From assembly GCA_013396915.1 (NCBI GenBank), contig VWZL01002834.1, forward strand, positions 1-64,000: 64,000 nt of DNA, written 5' to 3'. A program made the translations under genes and the position numbers. Positions 26,601 through 37,400 of this stretch are shown here, one piece after another. The DNA comes from Stercorarius parasiticus. Taxonomy: Eukaryota; Chordata; Aves; Charadriiformes; Stercorariidae. The notes under the pieces are model-generated. The model saw only the letters and a program-made list of their open reading frames with translations. It was not told the DNA's origin and did not search any database. How positions within the stretch are numbered: the stretch's first letter is position 1; each line of letters starts with the position of its first letter.

Positions 26601-29600
26601 TGTGCACTACACTACCTCTTGTTTATTACCATTACTACTATCTCCTGGTTATTCAGCATAAACTGCGTGTTTCCCACTGATCCTGTCCTGTATGATTTTA
26701 AAGCCAAAGGAATAAATTCATAATCACAGCCAAGAGGGTATTTTAACTGTAAAGCTCTACTTTTAAAAACAGCTCTAAGTCTTAAAACAATCCACAGAAA
26801 CAACTTCATCCACACAGTTGCTACCTCCATCCCCTGAATATCCACAACTGCTGCTTTTCCGTTCAGACACCAGTACCTGTTTGAGTGAAGCATTCATAGC
26901 CAGCTCATTTGCTTCCTTCTTGGTCTCACAAAAGACAATGGTCCGCCCATGGCTGCCACTGTAGACTTGAATGATATCCCCAAGAACTCCCGCTCTCTGA
27001 GATGAGCGACACTGTATGGCCAAGTGCTGTTTGGGAAAGAAACATAAGTATCTATATTAAATGTAAGCCACACTTAGGAGAGACAAAATGAACACAGAAA
27101 TAATTTTTTTTTTTTAAGCTTGCAAACTACTGTCCCCATATGAAAGCTTTGCTCAAAAAATTTGTGTGTCAGTCATGTGAAAAGTGCAGAACCAGGCCAC
27201 AAGCTCTCAGGACATGCACTGCTCTGCAGCAGAATCACTCACTTCCACAGTCATGGCAGTCCTTTGAGTCTTCTTTCCAATCAGGTCAATCTGCTCGTAT
27301 TCATCTTTCATGTATTTTTTTGCCACATCGTATACCCATCGTGGACAAGTTGCAGAAAACAGCAGTGTCTGGGGGTTGTTCTCAGAACCTGGGAGGAAAG
27401 GCCACCGATTTCAGTCAATCATCACAACAGACTCCGAAACTTACTCATCTCAATCCCTCCTTGCTTGGTTTTCCAATACTAACTAGCTGTGAACAGTACG
27501 GCTATATGCAAAGGAAAACAGCAGAATAAAAAGAATACTCTGCAGACCCCAGGGGAAGAATTAAATAACAAGATAAATTACTCCAGGTAAGAACAGTTTA
27601 ACAAATAGTATCTCGAAAAAGTTTAACCTTCCTTTATAGCTCAGCAGGATCCGCCACAAAGCAAAACGCATGTGTATTATTCCCTACAATTTGCTTTCCA
27701 GGTATGAAGAAAATTTTTAAGATTGAATAATTACGACAACTCTTTCAAAACTTATATAGATTTCCTTTTTTAAAAGATTAACTGTACTTTTTGGCTGTTA
27801 GGACAAAGACCAACTGTGCAGAAACAGGGAAAATGTAAGTCAAGTAAAAATTACGGTGGCTGTACTTGGACAAACCTGAGATCGATGAAGCTTACATACT
27901 CTCTCCAACAGTTGTCAAGTATAGTTAACAAACATGTGAACAAACTCTGCCAGCAACCAGCTTTTTGTTGCTTCTAGAGCCAGAAGTAATAACCTTGCTT
28001 TTAGTAATCTTTGATACTTCTACTTCCAGTAATTCATCACGTTACTTTTCAAAACTTTTGGCATTAGCACAATGTGGCAAGGAATGTCATGCTATTAAAT
28101 TGACCTCCTCCTGCTCCGTACCTGCTACCCGGTGGCTTTGGTGAATGCCTACTACATCAGAAAAGAGCAAATATACCCTACGATGACGAGCGTACATACA
28201 CGCCCTAGCCCTAACCCTATGCTCAGTCATCGCTCTCAGGATAAAGAACACTAGGGCTTAGGGAGTTGGGTTGTGTTTGTTGCTTTTTTGTCTTTTTTTT
28301 TTTCCCCCACCTCCTTCCAGAGATGCCATTCCAGCCCTTCAGACATCTGTCACCTTGCTTTGAACCTTCTCCAATTCTACCTCACCCTTTTCTCTGAGCT
28401 CTGATACTAGCATTGCACAAAGGATTCAAGTTGGGGGATGCACCAGCAGTTTTCAAACTAGTATAACTGCATTTTATGCATTGTCCCCTATTCCTCTCCT
28501 GATGACGGAATTTACCTTTTTTATAAGCAAATCCTAAGATTTCTTCCACTTGTTCAGCAAAGCCCATGTCTAACATATGATCGACTTCATCCAAAACAAC
28601 ATGCTTCACGCTGGAAAGTTCCAGCTTGTTATTCTGAATGTGGTCTTTGATCCGTCCAGGTGTTCCCACTAGAATATCAATGCCACTTCTAAGGAGATCA
28701 ACTGGAAGAAAAGACAGAAAAACAAGGACAATGTCAGAATGCTAAGAGACAACAAGGTAAAAAGTTACCAGTAGACAGCAACACTTCTAATTTTAGAACC
28801 AAAAAGCTACTGTCCTTCACTTTAATCTCTGAATAAAGCACTATGTTCAGTCCGGGTAACAAAAAGTAAGCTTAATGGAGGTTCAAGTTGCTCTGTCGGG
28901 AATAACAGCTAAACCACAAGCAAAGTTACAGTAAGATACACCAATTTCCAAGCAGCAATCACCTGGCATTAGAAACTACAGAGCTTTATTACAGAAAAAT
29001 GCTAATTTATCAGCTGAACTCTTTTTCACAGCTACCTCTGGAGACAGAGCCACACGCACATACACAGTTCTCTCTTTTCCTCAGACAATCATCTAGTCCC
29101 AGTATATGTCCACACAAAACCCACACAAACACACAATAAAGAAGAAACTAAAAGGACTAGCTACTTCGCATACCTACACCTGTTCTTTTAAATAAAGATT
29201 TATTTGAACTAAAATAAATCAACCCAGGCTGCGTGCATCCTTTGAAAGCAATGTCATGGTTCCTGACTGAAGTGAAACAAGCCAGTTTTATTCATGGAAT
29301 GCATTTGGAGAAAGTCAGCTCCAGTCCAGCAGTAACTCCTTAGCGTTTACTTACGCTGTTCTTTATACGGTGTTCCTCCATAAAAACAAGCCACTGACAG
29401 TTTCCTGGTGAGATTCTTAAAGTCTTTGGCTACCTGAGTGGCCAGCTCCCTGGTTGGAACAAGAACCAGTACCTGGAGGGAGTGAAAAGAGACAAAAATG
29501 CAGCCGCACTCTGGAGAGGGTGCTAGGAGAAAAGGGTTTACTTCACGTTAAACAGCTTGTACTCCCATTCTTATTCTACACTTCCTGCAGAGGTCCCCAC

Positions 29601-32600
29601 CATCCCAGCAATGTTTCCTGCCGCCTGGAACCTGCGCAGCACAGCCTCATAGCCAGCAAGTGGAAACAAGGCAAAGCGTTACAAGACAACTGAAATGTAG
29701 AACAGCAATATTTTTTTTCTTAAATTAATGCCAGGTAAAATAGACACTTCAGTAACATCACCAAGGTCAATGAAGAATTCAGCATCAAAGGATAGAACAG
29801 TCACTAAACAATCTGGAGCAGCAAGATCTCAAAAGATCTTACTACATGATACACTCCAGCCATATATCCTCCTTCTCTGCCTACCTGCCTTCCTCCAGTA
29901 TCTATCCTTCCCTGCTCCGTTTTCTTCAAGAATTAAATGATAAAACAAAGAGCTGAACTCCTCTAGAAATCTTTCAGACAATAAGATTTTAAAACTTACA
30001 TTGCCTTAAAAGTTAATAAAATAGAAGGATGAAGTAGGCAACAAATCTGCAGACTGTAACAGTTTATCAGTCTAATGATAAATATATACAGTTCATTTGC
30101 ATGGGAATATGATATCTGATCACACAAATCTGGATACCAATTCCGCCTCATGCTTAAGTAGAAACGTAAACACCGCTTGCATCCATTGAGTCTCCAGACA
30201 CGAGGCAGGGGGCAGGGGCGGGGACGACACACACCCACCAAAAACCTTGGAATTAACAGCGAGAAACAACCTCAGTGAACGGAGACAAGCCCGGCTGACC
30301 CAACCACTACCCAAGAAGAGGCAGGAGATTCAATCCCAAAGCCACACACTAGCTTCCTGAGGATAGCAGGCTGGAAGTCCACCAGCTACTACCGTAGTGC
30401 CCTGACCATACTCCCAAACACAGTCACAAGGAACCCTAAGCATGAAATCTGTTACCACAGTGATGCTGCAAAATCTCTGTCATACTGTAGCACCTGATCT
30501 GAGGAAAGTGTTCAGCATTACAAACACCAATAAAGGAGAAAGAAGTCCCAAACAAAAGTCCCCAAAGCAATTACAAAAATCACTTTTGAAAACTGCCATA
30601 TTCTAAAGGTTTGGTGTTAACCCTTAAGTGGTAAGTTACCTTTGGTGCACGGCCTCTTCTCCCATCTTGCGAGACACTCTGGAGTTTTTCAATCAGCGGA
30701 AGAACAAAAGAATAGGTTTTCCCGGTTCCTGTTCGAGCTTGAGCAATTAGGTCTTTGCCATCATATATGGATTGAAAAGTCTTCACTTGCACAGGGAACA
30801 GGTATTTTACACCTCGAGCTGGAAGATAATCCAAAGAAGTTTTGTTAAAAGGTGCGGATTCTGTTGCAAGCTGAACAAACAATTAGAAGCCCTCATATAT
30901 AACTAGGCGGAATACATAGGGCACACCATGTCAAATCCTCTACATAACAGGAGATGCAACTTATAAGAAAACCACGTATCTTTTGTTTTACTCCTACTCT
31001 GTATCAAAAGATATTCCCCCCAAATATAGCTGAGTGTCCATAATGAAGTTTGTGGTGTTTGGCATAAGACAACAGGAGAGGAAGGGAAAAAAAAAAAATC
31101 CAACATGGTTTTTCTGATACAGGTCAAGATTTTGTGGTAGCTTGGTTTTGAAGGTTTGTTTCAAAACATTCTAAAACTTCAGAGAGATTTTGCACAGTGG
31201 AAGTGAAACAATCCATCCAAGAGAAACTTCCAAGCAAGGAAAACATAAAGGAACAAGAATTTTGTCTGAGGAACAAGAATTGCATAGCTTCCCAACACAG
31301 AGGATAAGAACTCTACAGCAATGACTTCCCCAACAAACGTATCTTGAGAAGAGAGATGAAAATGCCCAAAAGTATTAGAATAATCATAGACAATCTGTTC
31401 ACAGGAGCCAAATAGTCTTCATATACAAAACACCATTGCACTTATTTAAGAAGTGACACTGTAGACAACAGATACGGGAACTGAAGTAAAGATACACAGT
31501 AAGTAGAATGACGATGACAAGAAGAGAAACTGTCTCTCTAGAATGTATACCTAGAAATAACCACACCACAAAAGAATAAACTCACCTTAAGGCACTTGAA
31601 ATTGAATAAAACAGAAACTTCGTTCCTACTAACAACAGTAGATTGTTTGAACCTACAGTGACTGCTCATACGCATAGTCTTACCCCACAATAAATGTAAG
31701 ACGATTTAGGACAATTTCCCTTGGTTTCCATCTCCACTTATACAGGTAACAGCACAATTCTGGACAAACATTTACAGAAATTTCTTTTACCACCTTAACT
31801 AACCGTTGAGAAGGTTGATGGTGTTTTGGGAGAGAGGAAAATTGGAGAAGGCGCCTTCTTTTACTTCTTCCGTTAGCTCCTAACAGGATCAAAGACAAAA
31901 ACGTTATTAGCTCTAAGAGATGGGCAAATAACATACCCTACATAGGCACACAAGAAAAGCTGTGCATTTACTTTATTACCACAGTTTTACCAGCTACTTC
32001 CTTTCTGTTTAAAGAAAACCCTTGTGATGCAAGTACCTGACAAACAAAAACATCACCACAGCGCAAAGTGGGAAAATTGAATCTAGCCACCCTGTATTAG
32101 AAGACAAGACACACCGACACAGGCTGCACCACTCATCGTGACAGAATTCCTACAAGCAAATCCTGGTTTTACATCAGTCTTAAGTAGAGACTTCATGCCA
32201 AAGGTCTTCCTGCTCATTACCTGCAACAACTTGTTCAAAACCACAACTACTGCTATTCCATCCCTAATTCAGACATACCTGCAGCACCTTTTAAAACACG
32301 TGGCAAACAAAAGGGAACAACCGCATCGTGCATATATTCTTGGCAAGTCAGGAAAGGGAGAGTACTTGTTACAAATCCTAACTGGACTCCACCGAAATAA
32401 TTAAAAAACTGTTTTTCACAGCAAAACATATTTCACAGCAAAACATATTTCATGTCACAAATCACAGCTACTCAGTACACCACACAGCTGCTTAACTTTG
32501 GACACCAGTAGATACTTACTTAAAACTCACAATTTAGCTTCTACTTCAAAGATACAAGAGATGACATCATTACACCCGACGTACAAAAAGCACTCTCTTG

Positions 32601-33511
32601 ATTCACATTCTCATCTTAAACAAAGGCCCTATGCAGGGGAAGGCAAGCTGTGGGACCCTCTCGCACGCATCTGCGAGGCCAAGGCTGAAATCTGAACAGG
32701 GAGAACTCCAGAGGCGGGAATTAATGAGGATATAACCGTGACCCTCCCTTACAGGACACCCTGCCAATACTTCTTCAAAGGGCCTGCCAGCAGAGAAAGC
32801 ACTGTCGCAGCACAAAGCGGTGCATAATTCTGGGGTGGCAACCGCCTGTGCAGCAGGGAGAAACCCTTGTGCTGCAAGACACAGAACAAGCTGCTACATG
32901 AAGACAAGCTACGGTGTGGAAACCGCTTCCTGCTAACCAGCCTCCTCCCCTGCAGGATAAACTGCTCCAAACAGCTTGGAGGAGGAAAGCGTGGCAAGGA
33001 GAGATGGCCACCACGTGCTGGTGCATGTGCTGCAGCTTAGGTGGAAACAGGCGTGATGCCGGGTGCCGTAAATCAACAGGGAACAGCGCCAAACATCACA
33101 CACGACAGCAGCAGCCTAACACCCACACAGCCGTCAAGTGCCAAGCCTCCACACAGCACATGTCACTAAGCCCACTCGTTACCAGTGGGACTTTAATTAA
33201 GCAAGACGAGGGCTCAGCGGGCAGAGCGTTACTACCTCTGCATCGCTGTCCTGCTCTCCAGTCGCTGCCTCACCGGACACGCTCTGGCCCACCAGGGATG
33301 TCACGCCATTGCTCGCAGCAGAGGAAGGTTTCACCATATGCTGGGAGCCGTCGCTCTCTCCAGCCAGACCGTTGCTCTTCTCCTTGATTTTTTTTGTCTG
33401 TTTGGGCAGGGGGGGGTCAAGGTCGCCGTCACCCAGCCCACTCTCCTCAGGCTGGGCCTGCTCGCCCTCGGCCTTCCTGCGCCGCTTCACCTTCTTCTCC
33501 TGGGTCTCCTC
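20667..33511 (-). CDS. DDX21: DDX21, nucleolar DEAD-box RNA helicase with GUCT domain (14 coding exons visible, first missing)
   Basis: DDX21 (RH-II/Gu alpha) is an ATP-dependent RNA helicase acting in the nucleolus on rRNA processing and Pol I/II transcription. Exons in transcript order: 33511-33236, 31879-31804, 30818-30640, 29472-29355, 28701-28516, 27388-27243, 27026-26877, 25597-25436, 24907-24788, 24311-24238, 23297-23138, 22328-22194, 21419-21375, 20861-20667. They join in phase and give 673 residues plus a missing N-terminal exon. Motifs in order: [15 protein letters not shown] (Q motif), ARTGTGKT (I), PTRELATQ (Ia), TPGR (Ib), DEVD (II), SAT (III), IVFCETK (IV), ARGLDIPE (V), [13 protein letters not shown] (VI), then the GUCT fold through FLKGKTGVCFDIP. 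Assignment to DDX21 rather than DDX50 rests on position next to KIFBP, on CSIEM and LKEQLGEE, and on the [13 protein letters not shown] segment. The glycine/arginine tail is short, with degenerate repeats. Confidence 0.94.
26359..26376. repeat. (CAAA)n simple repeat
   Basis: Four CAAA units follow a short A-run within the DDX21 intron at 25598-26876. Confidence 0.9.
28203..28270. repeat. Telomere-like inverted repeat in a DDX21 intron
   Basis: The left arm at 28203-28220 reads CCCTAG CCCTAA CCCTAT. The right arm at 28251-28270 reads CTAGGGCTTAGGG and continues with GGG. The arms are imperfectly complementary around a loop of about 30 nt. The units match the vertebrate telomere repeat with single-base changes, so this may be a tiny interstitial telomeric remnant. 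Confidence 0.5.
32414..32447. repeat. 17-bp tandem duplication
   Basis: The unit tttcacagcaaaacata occurs twice in direct succession in the DDX21 intron at 31880-33235. It looks like a small, recent slippage duplication. Confidence 0.85.
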
Positions 33512-33960
33512 CTGCCGAGGGAAAGCGGGGGTTACACCGAGGAACCGCTTCCGTGTAATCCCTCGTTATTCGACTTTAAGGCCCGAACACCCGTGCGCGC
33601 GTCCCCCCTGGTCCCCTCAAGCCCCTGGCGGGGCCGGGCCGGGCCGGGCCGCACAAAATGGCCGCCCNNNNNNNNNNNNNNNNNNNNNNNNNNNNNNNNN
33701 NNNNNNNNNNNNNNNNNNNNNNNNNNNNNNNNNNNNNNNNNNNNNNNNNNNNNNNNNNNGGGCGGCCGCTGCCGCCCGGGCCGCGGGGAAGGCGAGGCGC
33801 GCCGGCCGGCACCACACGCCGCCCATGCAGCCGCTCCGCCGGCCCGGGCCGCCCCTTCCGCCGGTGCTGCCCGGGCGGTCCCTTCCGTCGGTTCCCCCCG
33901 CGCACCGGGACCGCCTCCGGTACGGTTCGTCAGCCAGCAACGGGGCTGCTGCACCAGCAA
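33390..33960 (-). promoter_or_regulatory. DDX21 CpG island and promoter region
   Basis: GC- and CpG-rich DNA surrounds the first visible DDX21 exon and the gap. An AAAATGGCCGCC stretch just left of the gap resembles a YY1 site. The true first exon and transcription start are not visible. The DDX50 3' end lies only about 100 bp further upstream, so the promoter is squeezed between the two genes. Confidence 0.65.
33668..33759. other. Assembly gap (92 n), probably holding DDX21 exon 1
   Basis: The visible DDX21 frame begins at an acceptor (cggcag, then EETQEKK) in phase 0, so an upstream coding exon is needed. The sister gene DDX50 has a 108-bp first exon at the same place. The n-run in very GC-rich DNA is the natural position for it. 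An alternative is the ATG on the minus strand near 33826 running into the gap, but that reading shows no DDX21 similarity. Confidence 0.7.
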
Positions 33961-34057
33961 AACGAGACTTCCCATACCTGTACACCTCCTATATCATAAT
34001 ATCGTACTCCAACTTTTAAAACCTTCCAACATCGGCTATGAACTCGTAAAATAGTAT

Positions 34058-34063
34058 TTTATT
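34058..34063 (-). terminator. Candidate DDX50 poly(A) signal (distal)
   Basis: The minus strand reads AATAAA about 355 nt after the DDX50 stop. It lies about 100 bp before the DDX21 CpG island, giving a very short intergenic space. Confidence 0.5.
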
Positions 34064-34226
34064 ATTCTTTTTTCTTTGGAAAATGTACAGGTTTGACTAG
34101 GAGTTAAGATCTATATATTACACAGTGAGCCAGGGTACAGTTTTGAATGCAGCAGCTATATTCTGGAATAAAGATTTAGATTGTACAGTTGAAATGGCAA
34201 TGAGAAAAAGAAAGGAAACAATAAGT

Positions 34227-34232
34227 TTTATT
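34227..34232 (-). terminator. Candidate DDX50 poly(A) signal (proximal)
   Basis: A second AATAAA lies on the minus strand about 185 nt after the stop. Either or both signals may be used. Confidence 0.4.
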
Positions 34233-34416
34233 TTTCTTGTGTTTTTTAAAGTGAACAGGATCTTATTTATGACCAAAGTAGTACTGAGGGGGAAAAAAAA
34301 ATCTGAACGACTGACTCTTTCCAAGTGGTACAAACACAGGAAACAATAGGAACAGCCTATTTTAATGAAATATAAAATACTGCAGTCCCATTTTTTCCAC
34401 TTCTGAATTAGTGAAG

Positions 34417-37400
34417 TTAACGATCAAATGCTCTGTCAAAACTTCGTTTCTGGCCTCTGCCTCTGAATCTGTTTCTACCAGAGCTACCACGCCGTCCATT
34501 CCTGGAGCTGGAGAAGCTTCGGCCGTTTCCTCCACCTCCTCCTCCTCCTCGCTGTGATTCTACTAACTCAGGTAATTCAGTTGCCACGCACAAACGCCAC
34601 TGTTTTGAATCTTCCCATCTTGACTATTGAAATAAAGTCAGACATGTTAAGTTAAATTCTAGGAATGCGTATACAGGGTATTTCATAATTACTAAATTTA
34701 CTCAACTGAAAAGAGAAAGTGTGAGCTAATAGAAGGGATTCAAGTTTCTAACTAAAGTGATCAATACTGGTTTCAAAATTTCAAGCGTAAGAGCTACAGT
34801 GCACCGAGTACACCTCAGATACTATCAAACAGAACTGAAACCCACCTTAGAGCTTTACAGAGCAGCCTCATCAGTAAACTCTTCCCCCACCTTTCATTTA
34901 TTAAGAACACCACTATAATTATTACTGATCATAAATCCACACCCTCCCCTCATTTCCCCTCTAATCCAGAACCAAACATTGTTTTAGGCGTGAATGAATA
35001 CCAGGGCATGAGGGTATGGAAATGCAATGAGAAATACCTGCAGGAAAGCCTAGGGAATTTTGGCATGGGAATATTAATTCTGCCAAGCAAAAATACAGGA
35101 TTCACTTTTCTGTGGAGAGAATTCTGGGTAAAAAGAATGGGGGGGAGTAGAAAAAAGGGGATTTTATAGCATAATGAAACCCATGGCCTACAAAGATTAA
35201 TCCAGCAGCAGTAACAAGGGGTGGATTGTTCACACCACCACACTTCTCAGTGCAAAAGTTTCAAGCTACAGATTTTTGGAGACAGGGCAATACTTTAGGA
35301 AAGGAACACCGTATGTTTGTCCTGTTCCTTAATTCCTTCAAAGCCATCCCTTTTGCCACTAGGAAAAGCCACATAATGTTTTCTGCCTAACCCAGTCCAG
35401 CTAATTTCATCTACAGTCCTCTATAACCAGAAATTTCAATGAATGTACCTCTATTTCCTTTTGGTCTGCTGCAGGAATATCAAAGCACACACCCTAAAAA
35501 GAGACAATAATTTTAATGGATACAAGTCTAGCCTTTTAACTGACTGCAACTAAATTAGATAGAGCCTACAAATCTATGTAGTAGAATAAACAGGTTTATA
35601 TTTCAAAGTGTTTTTTTAATAGAGATTTAAGATGCTTCAAAACCTTTGAACATTGAGAGAAGCTGCATCAGTATTTCCCAAAACACCAATACTTACACTT
35701 CCTTAATGTTTTCCTCAGATACACAGATTTTTTTTTCCTCTGCATAGCCAGTACTTCCAATTCACATTTTCTTGCTCTTTAACAATAAGCTTATAACCCT
35801 CTCCATCCTAAACTGTGGTCTATTGGCTTCTGCATTACTCATTTTATAAATTCTTTCAAATCAGAAGTTTTAATCTATAATAAGAAATGTATATACCTAG
35901 TAGACTTAATATTTAGGTTCAGACTAAAAATCTGAATTTAGACTACTTGAATTATTAAGTACAATATATAATTTGCACATTAAAATACTATTCTTTCTCC
36001 AAATGAGCAATCTGGATACTGAGAATTACAAATCTGATGCAGGGAAAACCATCCCGAGATAGTGTTCCACACAACAAATACGGAACAACGCTGTGAACAG
36101 AGACAGAGGCAAGGACAATAAAACAAATCTTAACAATGCAATACCAAATATCATGTGTAAAGGACGCATTTAAGAAAAAATGTCAGAGATGGAAATAATA
36201 AAAACAGTATCCTCAAGTCAAATTTAAAATCGGAAGCATCTGGCCAAGAAACTTTGTGAACTATGTGTGAAATTCATACAGCAAGACATGCAGGTTAACT
36301 TTTACACAAAGATGGAATGTAGAACAGAATACACACAGCACTCAAGATAAGAACTGATTTTATTTAAAAAATAATAATAATTTTAAACTGTTGTTCAAGT
36401 GTGGGCTGCTTTAGGCTTTCTAGTTTACCAAGTCTGGGTTATCCTCAGTATTGGCATACAGATGTGCTGTGATTTTACTGATTTGCTAAACTAGGTGCCA
36501 TCAACACCTGCCATTTTTATCTCTCTCCCCTTTTGGTACCTCCAAAAAGCACCTGTTCCACCTGCACTCATACCAATCTTAATGTTCTACAATGAATCTC
36601 TACATAAAAGAGATTCATTCAACATCTGCCTCTGAAGTGTCCTCTCAACTCGTCTCCAAACAGTTTGGGGATCTTTTTAGTTTGTCTATTGTTCTCCCCA
36701 TCCCACACCACCTTAAACCACACAAGAACAAGGAAACAAACTGAATCATTCTCTGTAACAACAGTTGGTATATGGTGTCTGTGATGGAAACTTCAACATG
36801 GATACGAATGAAGTATGCACAGCAATGCAGGTGTGTGAAAGCACCAGAAAAATAACAGCAGAAGAAGGGATAAGAGAATGGCATGTGTTGACAGCACGCA
36901 AATTAAGTCATCGAGATCACAGCATCTCTCTGTTCTGTTTTATTGACCTGGGCATGTTGAGAAGCAAGAATTACACCCAGAAAAACACAAAGATGCAGCA
37001 AATCAGCAATAATGCCGAACAACTCGCAGAAGCAGGACACAAACATTCCTTATCTTGTGTGTCACCACAAATAATCCTGGACAGACTATTTGATCACGCA
37101 TTCTCTTATTTGTGAAAATACATGCGAATTCTGAGACAAAAGTAGCGATGGGAATCATTGTTGTTTAAAATAACTGTTTCTTGACAAGCTGTGCTACAGT
37201 TGTTGCAACACTGTTAAGCAGACAACCCAAGAAGTAACTTTGTGACCTTTACATTTCAGGTACCAGAAATATGCAGGACACGGACCATCAGAAGTGACCG
37301 TCCTGAGAAATCCTGTTCTACGTTTTGTCATTAAGGCACAGTGAACACTGTTCGTACCTTTTACCTGTTCTGCTATATCCCTATAGCCATGCTATATACT

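Larger units (their letters stand above)
20861..33236 (-). other. DDX21 introns
   Basis: Introns after the first visible exon lie at 31880-33235, 30819-31803, 29473-30639, 28702-29354, 27389-28515, 27027-27242, 25598-26876, 24908-25435, 24312-24787, 23298-24237, 22329-23137, 21420-22193 and 20862-21374. All have GT-AG ends; the intron at 30819-31803 uses a GTTAGT donor. They are AT-rich, with simple repeats and one telomere-like inverted repeat near 28.2 kb, and no additional exon that I can support. Confidence 0.8.

Noticed and set aside
30819..30882. Upstream extension of the DDX21 motif I exon (residues before ARGV)
   Set aside because: The sequence cttctttggattatcttccag is a good acceptor at 30819-30820, the resulting 179-bp exon equals its DDX50 counterpart, and the extension is not conserved.
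33488..33490. Start codon for DDX21 at 33490
   Set aside because: The codon is GTG within the exon; coding sequence continues upstream to the splice acceptor at 33511.
33309..34054. Long plus-strand frames across the DDX21 gap
   Set aside because: They run through n bases and mirror DDX21 exon 2 on the opposite strand; no family resemblance.
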